Below the pieces are notes generated by a model, which saw only the letters and a program-made list of their open reading frames with translations, did not search any database and was not told the DNA's origin. A DNA stretch of 64,000 bases from Arcobacter sp. CECT 8983 (lineage in GTDB: Bacteria; Campylobacterota; Campylobacteria; Campylobacterales; Arcobacteraceae): NCBI RefSeq assembly GCF_004118855.1, contig NZ_PDKF01000004.1, positions 792,470 to 856,469 of the forward strand. Reading direction: 5' to 3'. Positions 55,019 to 64,000 of the stretch are shown here, piece after piece. Each line of letters opens with the position of its first letter. Position 1 is the first letter of the stretch. The position numbers and the translations under genes are program-made.

Positions 55019-57973
55019 ATGCATAATATCTCTTTAAAAAATAAGATTCTACTTATTCTTACCCTTCCTATTATGACTATAATACTTCTTAGTGTTAATA
55101 TTCTTCTTAACAAGCTTGATCAGAAAAACTCTATGGTAAATACAAAAAGTTATTTGGAGTTTACTATTCTTTCAAATAAAGTTCTAAGTTCATTACAAGA
55201 AGAAAGAGAAGTTAGTTTAATTTTTACTACAAGTTATGGCAAAAATAAAAAGAGTGAACTTTTAACTTTAAGAGAAGATACAAATAAAGAGATTGCTATA
55301 CTAAATAACTATATTGAAGAGTTTGATTCTTCTAAATATGGTGTTGAAGTAACGCAGAAAATCAAGATATTAAAAAAGCAGTTAAATATAATATCTCAAA
55401 TAAGAAATAAAGTTGATAATATTTCAATAAGTGATGAAGATTTACTTACTTTTTATAGCTCAATTATTAATACTATTCTTTCTTTTATGGATGAAATATT
55501 AAGTTATAGTAATGATGGAGAGTTATCGAAAAAACTACAAGCATATATCTCTATTGCTAATATTATAGAAAAAGCGACTTTAGAAAGAAGAGTTGTAAGA
55601 GAGATTTTTGAAAAGGGTCAATTATCAAATGAAGATTATCTAACTTTTACTTCATCTGTTGTAGCTCAAGAGACTTTTTTAGAACTATTCAAGAAAGTTG
55701 CTACAGAAGAACAGTTAAAATTAATAGAAAAAATGTCAACTTGCAAAGAGTGTAAACAAGTAGAAAGTTTTAGAAATATAATTTATAATAAAAGCCAAAA
55801 AGATAAACTAATCTCAGAGATACAAGCCTATTTAGGATATGGTGGTTTAATTCACAATTTTAAGGATTATGTTTTAAGTGGTGATGAAAAAAAACTAAAC
55901 AAAATTCAAAAATTTCATACTTCTGTTTCAAGAAAAATAAATAGATATAGAAGACTTGATGGTATTACAAAAGAAGAGAAAAAACTTCTTAAAGATATTA
56001 AAAGAGTTTTTGATAATTATTTAGGTTCATCTTTGGACATTATGGAGGCATACTCTTTAAATAAATCAATATCTGAAATAAATGCAAATATTACAATAGA
56101 TGATGACAAAGCAATTAAAGCACTTACTTTATTAAATTCAAATATGTATGGCGTTGATTCTAAAATGTGGTTCTTAGCTTCTTCAAATAGAATTGATTAT
56201 TTTAACTCTTTATCAAATAGTTTAGCTGTAAATATTAAAAGATATATTGATAATAAAAATACAAGTTTAAACAGAGATTTTATTATGATGGTTACATTTA
56301 ATATTATTATGCTGGTTATTGTATTTATTATAAGTATTTATATGACAAGAGTTATTGTTAAATCTTTAAGAAATTTTAAATCTGGACTTGAAGACTTCTT
56401 TATGTATGTTATTAGAGAAAAAGAGCATATTCATCCTATGGAAGTAAAAGGAAGTGATGAGTTTGCTTTAATGACAAAAGACATGAATGAAAAAATTAAA
56501 AGAATTGAAGCTTCTATTGAACAAGATAAAAAAGTTGTTAGTGAAATCTCTGATGTTATGGGTAAAGTTTCAAATGGTTTCTTTGAGTATAAAGTTCATG
56601 AAGTAGCTTCTACAAATGAAGTTGAGTCTTTAAAACAAATTATTAATAAAATGATTACTTATACCAAACAAAAAGTAAATAATATAAATAAAGTCTTAGA
56701 TCACTATGCAATGGGGAAATATAACTTTAGATTAAGTGATGAAGAAAAAATTGGTATGTATGGTGACTTTGGTACTCTTTCTACTGGTTCAGTTCTTTTA
56801 GGTCAATCAACTTCTCAACTAATTGCAATGATTACAAATGCAGGACAAGAGTTACAAGAAAATACTAGAACTCTAACTCAATCATCACAAATGCTTTCAA
56901 GTAGTGCAAATGAACAAGCCTCTAGTTTAGAACAAACAGCAGCAGCAGTAGAAGAGATAACGAGTAATATGAAGTCAAGTTCAAGTGACGTAAGTAAGAT
57001 GTTAAATATTGCAGGAGAACTTAATAATAGTGCAAAAGAAGGAAATGAACTAGCAAATAAAACTTCACTTTCTATGGATGAAATAAATGATAAGGTAAGT
57101 GCTATTAATGAAGCAATCTCAGTAATTGACCAAATTGCATTCCAGACAAATATTTTATCATTAAATGCAGCAGTTGAAGCTGCAACTGCTGGTGAAGCAG
57201 GAAAAGGTTTTGCAGTTGTTGCAGGTGAAGTAAGAAACTTAGCAAATAGATCTGCTGAAGCTGCAAGAAAGATAAAAACTTTAGTTGAAGAAGCTAGTAC
57301 AAAATCTGATGAAGGTAAAACAATTGCAAATGAAATGATTGTTGGTTATGATAATCTATCAAACAAAATCTCACAAACAAGAGGTATCATTGATAGCGTA
57401 AGTTCAGCAATAAAAGAGCAAGAAACAGGAATGGTTCAGATTAACGATGCAGTAAACTTACTTGATCAAATGACTCAGAAAAATGCAACAACTTCTTCAA
57501 ATATTGATAATCTTTCAAAAGAAGTTGAAAATCTTTCTACAAGATTATTAGGTATTACTTCTCAAGCACAAATAGATGATAAATATTATGATATGGTTGA
57601 TGATATTAATCTTATTCAAGAAGTATCAAAATATAAAAATGACCATATCAATTTCAAAAGAAAGTTCTTTGATAATTTAGATAAGTTTGAAACTTGTACT
57701 GTAACTGATTGTAAATCTTGTAACTTAGGAAAATGGATTTTAACTTGCGAAACAGAACAAAGAGATTTTGTACACTCAAATGAGTGGAAAATTTTAAAGA
57801 CAAAACATGAGCTTGTTCATAATAAAGTACAAGATTATATAAACCTAAATGCATCAAAGGTTGATAATAAATCACTTAAAACTTCAGCTGCCCAGATTGA
57901 AGATGCTACAACTGAAGTATTTAACTCTTTAAATGATATACTAAAATTAAATACACAACTACTTAGAAAATAA
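55019..57973 (+). CDS. Methyl-accepting chemotaxis protein with NIT-like sensor and C-terminal CZB domain
   Basis: A 984-residue chemoreceptor: TM1 about 8-27, a helical NIT-type (nitrate/nitrite) sensor ([19 protein letters not shown]), TM2 about 420-445, HAMP-like region, signalling domain with tip [49 protein letters not shown], and a C-terminal CZB domain (about 875-980) with H in [10 protein letters not shown]-x-x-C-x-x-x-x-K in [10 protein letters not shown] and a late H-x-x-V-H. CZB domains bind zinc and can sense HOCl. TTG at 55016 is an alternative start. Confidence 0.93.
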   Translation: MHNISLKNKILLILTLPIMTIILLSVNILLNKLDQKNSMVNTKSYLEFTILSNKVLSSLQEEREVSLIFTTSYGKNKKSELLTLREDTNKEIAILNNYIEEFDSSKYGVEVTQKIKILKKQLNIISQIRNKVDNISISDEDLLTFYSSIINTILSFMDEILSYSNDGELSKKLQAYISIANIIEKATLERRVVREIFEKGQLSNEDYLTFTSSVVAQETFLELFKKVATEEQLKLIEKMSTCKECKQVESFRNIIYNKSQKDKLISEIQAYLGYGGLIHNFKDYVLSGDEKKLNKIQKFHTSVSRKINRYRRLDGITKEEKKLLKDIKRVFDNYLGSSLDIMEAYSLNKSISEINANITIDDDKAIKALTLLNSNMYGVDSKMWFLASSNRIDYFNSLSNSLAVNIKRYIDNKNTSLNRDFIMMVTFNIIMLVIVFIISIYMTRVIVKSLRNFKSGLEDFFMYVIREKEHIHPMEVKGSDEFALMTKDMNEKIKRIEASIEQDKKVVSEISDVMGKVSNGFFEYKVHEVASTNEVESLKQIINKMITYTKQKVNNINKVLDHYAMGKYNFRLSDEEKIGMYGDFGTLSTGSVLLGQSTSQLIAMITNAGQELQENTRTLTQSSQMLSSSANEQASSLEQTAAAVEEITSNMKSSSSDVSKMLNIAGELNNSAKEGNELANKTSLSMDEINDKVSAINEAISVIDQIAFQTNILSLNAAVEAATAGEAGKGFAVVAGEVRNLANRSAEAARKIKTLVEEASTKSDEGKTIANEMIVGYDNLSNKISQTRGIIDSVSSAIKEQETGMVQINDAVNLLDQMTQKNATTSSNIDNLSKEVENLSTRLLGITSQAQIDDKYYDMVDDINLIQEVSKYKNDHINFKRKFFDNLDKFETCTVTDCKSCNLGKWILTCETEQRDFVHSNEWKILKTKHELVHNKVQDYINLNASKVDNKSLKTSAAQIEDATTEVFNSLNDILKLNTQLLRK

Positions 57974-57982
57974 ATTTTTAAA

Positions 57983-58011
57983 ATAAGAACTATTTAATAA
58001 ATAGTTCTTAT
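57983..58011 (+). terminator. Terminator after the CZB chemoreceptor
   Basis: ATAAGAACTATTTA and TAAATAGTTCTTAT are fully complementary with one base between, followed by CTC and an AT-rich run. Moderate confidence, because the T tract is short. Confidence 0.6.
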
Positions 58012-58064
58012 CTCATATAAGCTTAACTTATAATAATCTTAACAAAAAATTAACTTTACAATTG

Positions 58065-58070
58065 TATAAT
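58065..58070 (+). promoter_or_regulatory. -10 box for the cytochrome bd operon, with TTAAC repeats upstream
   Basis: TATAAT in AATTGTATAATTAC, 35 bases before the DUF4492 ATG. TTAAC occurs at 58023, 58039 and 58050, the last two 11 bp apart, so a regulator site is possible. Confidence 0.5.
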
Positions 58071-58105
58071 TACACTATAAGTCTATATTATAATAGGATT
58101 ATAAG

Positions 58106-58315
58106 ATGAACAAATGTAAAAACTTTTTATTTATGTATATTGATGGCTTTAAAAATATGACTTTAGGTAAAACTTTATGGAAAATTGTTTTCATAAAACT
58201 TGCAGTTATTTTAATCTTCTTAAAATACTTCATACATGATAAAAATATAAAAACTGAATATATAACAGAACAAGAAAAAATAGATTTTGTTTATAAGAAT
58301 ATAACAAAGGAATAA
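58106..58315 (+). CDS. DUF4492 protein of the cytochrome bd operon
   Basis: A 69-residue protein with one transmembrane helix (about 26-42, IVFIKLAVILIFLKYFI). MYIDGFKNMTLGKTLWKIVFIKL is the DUF4492 core. This small family is found directly upstream of cydA in Campylobacterota, which matches here (2 bp gap). Function likely in bd assembly or as an extra subunit; inferred. Confidence 0.85.
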   Translation: MNKCKNFLFMYIDGFKNMTLGKTLWKIVFIKLAVILIFLKYFIHDKNIKTEYITEQEKIDFVYKNITKE

Positions 58316-58317
58316 AA

Positions 58318-59844
58318 ATGGAAGAACAATTAGTAGATTGGTCAAGGGCTCAATTTGCATTAACTGCAATTTATCATTGGCTTTTTGTTCCCTTAACTTT
58401 AGGACTTGGGTTTATCATTGCATTTATGGAAACTATTTATGTAAAAACAGGTGATGAGTTTTGGAAAAAGACTACAAAATTTTGGATGACTCTTTTTGCA
58501 ATTAACTTTGCAATAGGTGTTGCAACTGGTATTATAATGGAGTTTGAGTTTGGTACAAACTGGGCAAACTACTCTTGGTTTGTAGGGGATATTTTTGGAG
58601 CTCCCCTTGCTGTAGAAGGAATATTGGCTTTTTTTATGGAGTCAACATTTTTTGCAGTGATGTTTTTTGGTTGGGATAAGGTTTCAAAGGGCTTTCACCT
58701 TTTATCAACTTGGTTAGTTGCAATTGGTTCAAACTTAAGTGCACTTTGGATTTTAGTTGCAAATGGTTGGATGCAGTATCCAGTAGGTATGACTTTCAAT
58801 CCTGATACTGTAAGAAATGAAATGAATAACTTTTGGGATGTTTTATTTTCTCCTATTGCTATTTCTAAATTTTTACATACAATTACAAGTGGATATATTG
58901 TTGCTTCACTTTTTGTAGTAGGAATTTCTGCTTGGTATTTACTTAGAAAAAGAGAAATTCTTTTTGCTAAAAAGTCTATGATAGTAGGAGCTACTTTTGG
59001 TTTGATTTCTTCTATATTTATTATTCTTACAGGAGATGAGTCAGCTCATCAAGTTGCACTTAAGCAACCAGTAAAACTAGCAGCAATGGAAGGTCTTTAT
59101 GAGGGAAAAGAACAAGCTGCAATTGTGGGAGTAGGGGTATTAAACCCTAAAAAGACTCTAATAAATGATGAAGAGCCTTTTCTTTTTCAATTAGAAGCTC
59201 CTTATGCACTATCTTTTTTAAGTTATCATGATATAAATGCTTTTGTTCCTGGACTTAATGATTTAGTTTATGGAAATGAAAAATATAATATTGAAGCAGC
59301 ACAATCAAAAATAGATAAAGGAAAAATTGCAGTAGAGGCTTTAAAAAATTATAAAGAAGCTAAAAAGAGTAATGACATAATAAAAGCATCACAATATCAA
59401 AAGGTCCTAGAAGAAAATATGCAATACTTTGGTTATGGACATTTAGAAAAACCAGAAGATATTGTTCCTCCTATTGCAATGACTTTTTATACCTTTCATT
59501 TAATGGTTGCCCTTGGAACTTGGTTTTTGATTCTTTTTGCTCTTTTATTATTTTTAACGCTAAAAAAAGAGATTATGAACTATTCCTTAGTTCTTAAAAG
59601 TGCAGTACTTTCAATTCCTTTAGGATATGTAGCAAGTGAAGCAGGGTGGATTGTAGCTGAAGTTGGAAGACAACCTTGGGCAATACAAGATTTGATGCCA
59701 GTTGGTGTTGCTGTAACAAATATTTCAACAACAAATGTACAAATTACCTTTTTCTTATTTGCCTTTTTATTTACTGCACTTTTAATAGCAGAAATAAAAA
59801 TTATGCTTAAGCAAATAAAACTTGGTCCAAATGGAGGTTATTAA
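58318..59844 (+). CDS. cydA: Cytochrome bd ubiquinol oxidase subunit I (CydA)
   Basis: A 508-residue membrane subunit: W-S-R-A-Q-F at the start, His in YHWLFVPLTLG (haem b595 region), GDESAHQVALKQPVKLAAMEG (Q loop, long type to about 385), GWIVAEVGRQPWAIQDLMPV (haem b558/d region) near the end. It transfers quinol electrons to O2 without pumping protons and has high oxygen affinity. Second gene after DUF4492. Confidence 0.97.
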   Translation: MEEQLVDWSRAQFALTAIYHWLFVPLTLGLGFIIAFMETIYVKTGDEFWKKTTKFWMTLFAINFAIGVATGIIMEFEFGTNWANYSWFVGDIFGAPLAVEGILAFFMESTFFAVMFFGWDKVSKGFHLLSTWLVAIGSNLSALWILVANGWMQYPVGMTFNPDTVRNEMNNFWDVLFSPIAISKFLHTITSGYIVASLFVVGISAWYLLRKREILFAKKSMIVGATFGLISSIFIILTGDESAHQVALKQPVKLAAMEGLYEGKEQAAIVGVGVLNPKKTLINDEEPFLFQLEAPYALSFLSYHDINAFVPGLNDLVYGNEKYNIEAAQSKIDKGKIAVEALKNYKEAKKSNDIIKASQYQKVLEENMQYFGYGHLEKPEDIVPPIAMTFYTFHLMVALGTWFLILFALLLFLTLKKEIMNYSLVLKSAVLSIPLGYVASEAGWIVAEVGRQPWAIQDLMPVGVAVTNISTTNVQITFFLFAFLFTALLIAEIKIMLKQIKLGPNGGY

Positions 59845-59845
59845 G

Positions 59846-60979
59846 ATGTTTGAAGAATTAACACATTTACAATTACAACAATATTGGTGGATAATAATAT
59901 CTTTACTTGGAGGTTTATTTGCTTTTATTATGTTTGTTCAAGGAGGACAAACTTTAATAGGAAGACTTTCAAAAGGTGATGAAGTTTTAAAAACTATGCT
60001 TATCAATTCACTTGGTAGAAAGTGGGAGTTAGGATTTACTACTTTAGTTTTATTTGGTGGGGCTTTATTTGCTGCTTTTCCTCTTTTTTATTCTACTAGT
60101 TTTGGAGGAGCATATTGGGTTTGGATGTCAATACTTTTTTGTTTTATTATTCAAGCAGTTAGTTATGAATATAGAAAAAAGCCTGATAACTTTTTAGGAC
60201 AAAAAGTATATGAAAGCTTTTTGTTTATAAACGGGAGTTTAGGAGTTATTTTACTTGGAGTTGCAATAGCAACATTTTTTTCTGGTTCTTCATTTTTAGT
60301 AGATGATAATAATTTCTCCCATTGGCAAACACCTTACAGAGGACTAGAAGCCTTAACAGATGTATTTAATTTATCATTAGGTTTTGCTTTATTCTTTTTA
60401 GTAAGAATCTCAGGAGCACTTTACTTTATAAATAACATAAATCATGAAACAATAAAACAAAGAGCAATAAAAAGTATAAAAATTGATATGCTTATATTCT
60501 TATGTTTCTTTTTACTGTTTTTATATCTATTATTTACAAAAAGTGGTTTTGCTTATGATGAAAATGCAATTATTTTTATGCAAGAGTATAAGTATCTTCA
60601 AAACTTTTTAGATATGCCATTTGTTTTAGGTATGTTTGTTATTGGTGTTTTGATGGTAATTATTTCAGTTTTTGCAACAATTCATTTTAATATGACTTGT
60701 TGTATTAAAACAGGTGGAGTAGGGATTGTTTTAACTGTAATGGCACTATTTTTAAATGTTGGTTTTAATAATACAGCTTACTATCCTTCAACTTTTGATT
60801 TACAAAGTTCACTTACTATACAAAATAGTTCAGGAAGTCACTATACCTTAACTGCAATGTCATATGTATCGTTGATGGTTCCTTTTGTATTAGCATATAT
60901 AACTTATGTTTGGTATCAAATGGATAAGGTAAAAATCACAAAAGAGGAGATAGAAGATCCTCATGCACACAATTATTAA
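59846..60979 (+). CDS. cydB: Cytochrome bd ubiquinol oxidase subunit II (CydB)
   Basis: A 377-residue membrane subunit with eight or nine helices: WWIIISLLGGLFAFIMFVQGGQTLIGRL, GRKWELGFTTLVLFGGALFAAFPLFYST, WQTPYRGLEAL and NNTAYYPSTFDLQSSLTIQNSSGSHYTLTAMSYVSLMVPFVLAYI are CydB blocks. Start at 59846, because GGAGGTT lies 6 bases upstream; in-frame ATGs at 59822 and 59831 lie inside cydA and lack one. Confidence 0.95.
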   Translation: MFEELTHLQLQQYWWIIISLLGGLFAFIMFVQGGQTLIGRLSKGDEVLKTMLINSLGRKWELGFTTLVLFGGALFAAFPLFYSTSFGGAYWVWMSILFCFIIQAVSYEYRKKPDNFLGQKVYESFLFINGSLGVILLGVAIATFFSGSSFLVDDNNFSHWQTPYRGLEALTDVFNLSLGFALFFLVRISGALYFINNINHETIKQRAIKSIKIDMLIFLCFFLLFLYLLFTKSGFAYDENAIIFMQEYKYLQNFLDMPFVLGMFVIGVLMVIISVFATIHFNMTCCIKTGGVGIVLTVMALFLNVGFNNTAYYPSTFDLQSSLTIQNSSGSHYTLTAMSYVSLMVPFVLAYITYVWYQMDKVKITKEEIEDPHAHNY

Positions 60980-60988
60980 GGAATGATG

Positions 60989-61096
60989 ATGGAATATTTA
61001 AGTTCGATAGTATGGCTTTGTTTATGGCCGGTAGTTATTTACTTTTCATATAGAATGGTTTTAATAAATTTAAAAAAATTTAATACAAAAAAATAA
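60989..61096 (+). CDS. Small membrane subunit candidate (CydX-like position) after cydB
   Basis: A 35-residue protein read from sequence: MEYLSSIVWLCLWPVVIYF then SYRMVLINLKKF and a Lys-rich end. One transmembrane helix (about 6-22) with two Trp, and a basic cytoplasmic tail. AAGGA at 60978..60982 sits 6 bases before ATG 60989; two earlier in-frame ATGs (60983, 60986) are too close to it. 9 bp after cydB. CydX of E. coli is a similarly placed 37-residue helix, but the sequence does not match it strongly. Confidence 0.6.
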   Translation: MEYLSSIVWLCLWPVVIYFSYRMVLINLKKFNTKK

Positions 61097-61105
61097 GGAT
61101 AAAAA

Positions 61106-61471
61106 ATGATAGTATTTCCAGTAAAAACAAATAAAGAGAATGCTTCTGTATCACCACTATTTGGAAAAGCAAAATATTTTGCTTTTTATGACGGTGAAAC
61201 AGTTAAAATTGAAGCAAACCCTTATAATAAAGGTTCAATGATAATTGATTGGTTTTTAAGTAAAGGTGTCGATAAAATAGTTATTAAAGAAATGGGAATA
61301 AAACCCTTTAATAAACTTAAAAATACAAATATAAAAGTTCTTTATGCTGGAGATGATAAAGTTACTACAAATGAAGTAATAGAAAACTTTGAAAATAATA
61401 CATTAAAGCTTATTTCTGAGGAAGAATTATTAATTATAGTAAAAAATCATAAAGGTGCTAAAGCTCACTAG
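61106..61471 (+). CDS. NifX/NifB-like dinitrogenase iron-molybdenum cofactor biosynthesis domain protein
   Basis: A 121-residue protein: IVFPVKTNKENASVSPLFGKAKYFAFYDG, KGSMIIDWFLSKGVDKIVIKEMGIKPFNKLKNTNIKVLYAG match the NifX/NifB C-terminal fold (IPR003731), a FeMo-co/Fe-S binding module. No nif genes are here; stand-alone members may carry Fe-S or Mo cargo. 9 bp after the small membrane gene, so in the cyd operon and perhaps in oxidase assembly. A terminator follows. Confidence 0.85.
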   Translation: MIVFPVKTNKENASVSPLFGKAKYFAFYDGETVKIEANPYNKGSMIIDWFLSKGVDKIVIKEMGIKPFNKLKNTNIKVLYAGDDKVTTNEVIENFENNTLKLISEEELLIIVKNHKGAKAH

Positions 61472-61476
61472 AAATT

Positions 61477-61505
61477 AAAGATACAAAGAGTTTCTTTGTA
61501 TCTTT
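61477..61505. terminator. Strong bidirectional terminator closing the cyd operon
   Basis: AAAGATACAAAGA-gtt-TCTTTGTATCTTT: perfect 13-bp arms, 3-base loop. It also closes the 59-residue minus-strand gene. Confidence 0.85.
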
Positions 61506-61512
61506 GGTTTAA

Positions 61513-61692
61513 TTATTTATTATTTACTTTTTTAAACTTTGAGTAAAACTCTTCTTTGCTTCTTACAAATTTGTATTCACAATCATCAGTTGTGTATAAA
61601 ACACCTTCTACCCAAACATCGTCAATTTGGATTTTAACTTTATCTTCTAAAACATAGTAATTATTACCTTTGTAGGTATATTTATTATTCAT
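61513..61692 (-). CDS. Small conserved-looking hypothetical protein (59 aa)
   Basis: A 59-residue soluble protein: MNNKYTYKGNNYYVLEDKVKI, then VWVEGVLYTTDDCEYKFVR and SKEEFYSKFKKV. The central pattern (YVLEDKVKIQIDDVWVEGVLY) is a small beta-rich fold of unknown family. It starts 16 bp after the SYLF gene stop with AAAGGACATT upstream, ends at the strong terminator and is co-transcribed with SYLF. Below usual length cut-offs, so easily missed. Confidence 0.6.
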   Translation of the reverse strand: MNNKYTYKGNNYYVLEDKVKIQIDDVWVEGVLYTTDDCEYKFVRSKEEFYSKFKKVNNK

Positions 61693-61708
61693 ACTTTGTA
61701 ATGTCCTT

Positions 61709-62260
61709 TTAGTTTAAATCACTATCTTTCCAGTATTTTGTACCTTGAATAGTTGCTTGTAGTGCTAAACCATTTTTAGTAAGTTTATAAAGATGAACAC
61801 CCGGTTGTATGGTAGCTGAACCTTCAACTGATCCACCTTTTTCTCCTGATTTTGCTGCTACATCAGCTTGTGCATTTGCTTCCCATCCATATTTTAAAAA
61901 TGAATCAAAAGTTTTTTTAGTATCAAAGATAAATATTGCTCTAAAATCTTTTACCCCTGCACCAAAACCGACACCAGCAGATGCCATTTTCATGTAAGTT
62001 CTTTTTTTAGTAGAGTTGTTAACTGCAACTCCATATCCACCTTCTGCTGAAAATAATATAAGATTTATACCTATATTGCTAAAGGTTGCATAACCATATG
62101 CATTTGAAATTTCATTTTTTGCTTTTGGATATGTTTTATATAACATATTTAAAGTAGTGTTACTCTCTTTATTTATCTCTAGTCTCTGTTCAGAAATAGA
62201 ATCAGCTTCTAGAAATAAAAAAGAAAATAAAAAAAGTATTACTATTTTTGATATTTTCAT
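61709..62260 (-). CDS. SYLF/Ysc84 lipid-binding domain protein
   Basis: A 183-residue exported protein: signal peptide about 1-19 (FLFLEA), LNMLYKTYPKAKNEISNAYGYATFSNIGINLILFSAEGGYGVAV, KMASAGVGFGAGVKDFRAIFIFDT and WEANAQADVAAKSGEKGGSVEGSATIQPGVHLYKLTKNGLALQA. These are the SYLF features (Ysc84/BPSL1445). Such proteins bind phospholipids. AAGGAG precedes the ATG. Confidence 0.9.
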   Translation of the reverse strand: MKISKIVILFLFSFLFLEADSISEQRLEINKESNTTLNMLYKTYPKAKNEISNAYGYATFSNIGINLILFSAEGGYGVAVNNSTKKRTYMKMASAGVGFGAGVKDFRAIFIFDTKKTFDSFLKYGWEANAQADVAAKSGEKGGSVEGSATIQPGVHLYKLTKNGLALQATIQGTKYWKDSDLN

Positions 62261-62295
62261 TTTTTACTCCTTTTTAGTAATTCTACAAAAAAATA

Positions 62296-62316
62296 AATAT
62301 TTAAACTTTAAATATT
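62296..62316 (-). terminator. AT-only hairpin after fumC
   Basis: AATATTTAAA-c-TTTAAATATT, a perfect 10-bp palindrome with a T-rich run after it on the minus strand (ttattttttt). It could be a terminator for fumC or a regulator site before the SYLF gene. Confidence 0.45.
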
Positions 62317-62326
62317 CATTTTAGTG

Positions 62327-63727
62327 TTATTTCTTAGGATAAGTCATCTCTTCTGGTTTAACATACTTTTCAAAATCTTCTTCACTTAGAAGTTTTAATT
62401 TGATAGCTTCTTCTTTTAAAGTTGTTCCATTTTTATGAGCAGTTTTAGCTATAAGCGCAGCATTTTCATATCCAATATATGGATTAAGAGCTGTTACTAA
62501 CATCAATGAGTCATTTAAATATTTTTCTATATTTTTCTTATTTGGCTCAATTCCTACTGCACATTTGTCATTAAAGGCAAGCATAGTATCACTTAGAAGT
62601 TTTATTGATTGTAAGATATTATATGCAATTACAGGCTTAAATACATTTAGCTCAAAGTTTCCTTGAGATGCACTAACTGAAACAGTTGTGTGATTTCCCA
62701 TAACTTGAACAGCAACCATAGTCATAGCTTCACTTTGAGTGGGATTTACTTTCCCTGGCATGATAGAACTTCCTGGTTCATTTTCAGGAATATTAAGCTC
62801 ACCAATTCCACATCTAGGACCAGAAGCCAACCATCTAATATCATTTGCTATTTTCATAAGGTTTGAAGCAAGGGCATTTAAAGCTCCACTTAATACAACT
62901 TCACCATCATGGGCAGTTAAAGCATGAAATTTATTTGGATGAGATTTAAATTTATATTTTGTTTTTGTCTGTTTATTTAATACTTTACATACCTTTTGAG
63001 AAAACTCTGGATGTGAGTTAAGTCCCGTACCAACTGCTGTTCCACCAATTGCTAGTTCACAAATATATTTCATACTATCATCAATTTGCTCTAAAGCTTT
63101 ATTAAGCATATCAACATAAGCACTTAATTCTTGTCCTAAAGTAAGTGGAGTTGCATCTTGTAAGTGAGTTCTTCCTATTTTTACTATATTGTTAAACTCT
63201 TTGCTTTTTTTCTTAAAAGTTTTTCGTAAAGTCTTAATAGCTGGGATTAATTGTTTTTGTAATTCAAGTACAAAAGAGATTCTCATTGCAGTAGGGTAGG
63301 TGTCATTTGAACTTTGTCCCTTGTTTACATCATCATTTGGATGTACAAGTTTTTCTTTTCTAAAATCACTTCCTAAAATCTCAGTAGCTCTATTTGCAAC
63401 TACTTCATTCATATTCATATTTGATTGAGTTCCAGAACCAGTTTGCCAAACTACAAGGGGAAAGTTTCCTTTTAGTTTGCCTTCAATAACTTCATCGCAA
63501 GCTTGTTTTATAGCTTTACATTTTTTATCATCAAGTCTTTGAAGTTTGTTATTTACTATTGCGCAAGCTTTTTTTAAAAAGCTAAAACCTTCTACAACTT
63601 CACTTGGCATTGTTTCATTTCCAATAGGAAAGTTTTCTATACTTCTTTGAGTTTGTGCAGCCCAATACTTATCGTTTGGTACTTGCATTTCTCCCATAGT
63701 ATCTTTTTCAATTCTATAATCTTTCAT
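62327..63727 (-). CDS. fumC: Class II fumarate hydratase FumC
   Basis: A 466-residue enzyme of the aspartase/fumarase superfamily: [89 protein letters not shown] and the signature [16 protein letters not shown]. It is iron-free and oxidant-stable. The 5' end of the gene ends at 63727 with AAGGAT upstream. The preceding gene (minus) is a class I Fe-S fumarase. Confidence 0.97.
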   Translation of the reverse strand: MKDYRIEKDTMGEMQVPNDKYWAAQTQRSIENFPIGNETMPSEVVEGFSFLKKACAIVNNKLQRLDDKKCKAIKQACDEVIEGKLKGNFPLVVWQTGSGTQSNMNMNEVVANRATEILGSDFRKEKLVHPNDDVNKGQSSNDTYPTAMRISFVLELQKQLIPAIKTLRKTFKKKSKEFNNIVKIGRTHLQDATPLTLGQELSAYVDMLNKALEQIDDSMKYICELAIGGTAVGTGLNSHPEFSQKVCKVLNKQTKTKYKFKSHPNKFHALTAHDGEVVLSGALNALASNLMKIANDIRWLASGPRCGIGELNIPENEPGSSIMPGKVNPTQSEAMTMVAVQVMGNHTTVSVSASQGNFELNVFKPVIAYNILQSIKLLSDTMLAFNDKCAVGIEPNKKNIEKYLNDSLMLVTALNPYIGYENAALIAKTAHKNGTTLKEEAIKLKLLSEEDFEKYVKPEEMTYPKK

Positions 63728-63820
63728 TTACTATCCTTTTTAGAGATTGTATATTATATCATAGTTTGAAACATAATTTTAATAATTGATATCAAAAAGG
63801 TGTGAAAAAAAGTAGAAGTG

Positions 63821-63850
63821 TTACAAAGTGAAGTTTCCTTCACCTTGTAA
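63821..63850 (-). terminator. Terminator after the class I fumarase gene
   Basis: TTACAAaGTGAAG and CTTCACcTTGTAA, 13-bp arms with one mismatch, a 4-base loop and a T-rich run on the minus strand further on. Confidence 0.7.
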
Positions 63851-63856
63851 AAAGTT

Positions 63857-64000
63857 TTAAATAGCTCTCCACTTAGCAGGGCCAGTAGTATGAATAGAAG
63901 TACCTTCTGTATCAACTGCAACAGTAACAGGCATATCTTTTACTTCAAACTCATAGATAGCTTCCATTCCCATCTCTTCAAATGCTAATACTTTTGCATC
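63857..64000 (-). CDS. Class I (Fe-S) fumarate hydratase, C-terminal end (partial)
   Basis: 47 codons up to a TAA at 63859..63857, cut by the window edge. AFEEMGMEAIYEFEVKDMPV and the end TVAVDTEGTSIHTTGPAKWRAI match the C-terminal (beta) region of class I fumarases and tartrate dehydratases (MEAIWEIEVEDFP in FumA). The rest lies beyond the window. Next gene downstream is fumC. Confidence 0.75.
   Translation of the reverse strand, partial: DAKVLAFEEMGMEAIYEFEVKDMPVTVAVDTEGTSIHTTGPAKWRAI

Overview
The window is AT-rich, densely packed bacterial DNA with short intergenic gaps, ATGA/TAATG stop-start overlaps and Shine-Dalgarno sequences of the AAGGA type. The protein content points to the Arcobacter group of Campylobacterota: DUF4492 upstream of cydAB, chemoreceptors with HBM, NIT or CZB sensor modules, a periplasmic-binding-protein-linked two-component system, a TRAP transporter followed by UspA, and promoters seen mostly as a lone TATAAT box with no clear -35. 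This is inference from gene content; there is no rRNA in the window. I saw no tRNA, rRNA, CRISPR array, insertion sequence, phage gene or replication origin.

Layout. 0-6 kb: a MocR/GntR-aminotransferase regulator divergent from an AhpD-like / FMN split-barrel / GNAT operon, then an aldo/keto reductase with an AraC regulator. 6-14 kb: a periplasmic disulfide isomerase, then an HxlR regulator with an AEC transporter, divergent from an eight-gene redox operon (MdaB-like, NfsA-like, quinone oxidoreductase, two ABM monooxygenases, DMT exporter, NfsB-like, YqjM-type OYE). 14-19 kb: an MFS protein with a probable non-AUG start, then a DctPQM TRAP operon whose large permease carries an extra exported N-terminal domain, with UspA. 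19-27 kb: thiI, a lipocalin, a radical-SAM/DUF4130 DNA-repair pair, and nhaA with an OmpR-type two-component system and a 25-residue membrane peptide. 27-40.5 kb: three consecutive minus-strand operons: phasin-like/pdxH/EAL/UbiB-like/TIGR03643/uvsE; thiD-thiE-cbiX; and an eight-gene SDR/NTF2/MFS/lipocalin/FAD oxidase/DUF1365/Cfa/DUF3833 cluster that elsewhere belongs to the singlet-oxygen (sigmaE-ChrR) and photolyase response.

40.5-58 kb: signalling genes (a PAS-GGDEF-EAL protein, two large MCPs, a PhnD-like binding protein with histidine kinase and stand-alone receiver), plus an ABC-F ATPase, a thioesterase, ligA, a methyltransferase and a coupled hypothetical/fructosamine-kinase/DUF1853 trio. 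58-64 kb: a cytochrome bd operon with a new 35-residue subunit candidate and a NifX-like protein, a SYLF protein with a 59-residue companion, class II fumarase fumC, and the 3' end of a class I Fe-S fumarase.

The systems most worth testing are the HxlR electrophile operon with its operator-like dyad; the nhaA/two-component/peptide unit, where the same 11-bp-period CTTGACA tandem lies upstream of nhaA and upstream of the peptide; the UV/singlet-oxygen gene block; the DctM with an exported domain; and the PhnD-like SBP/HK/DNA-binding-less receiver set.
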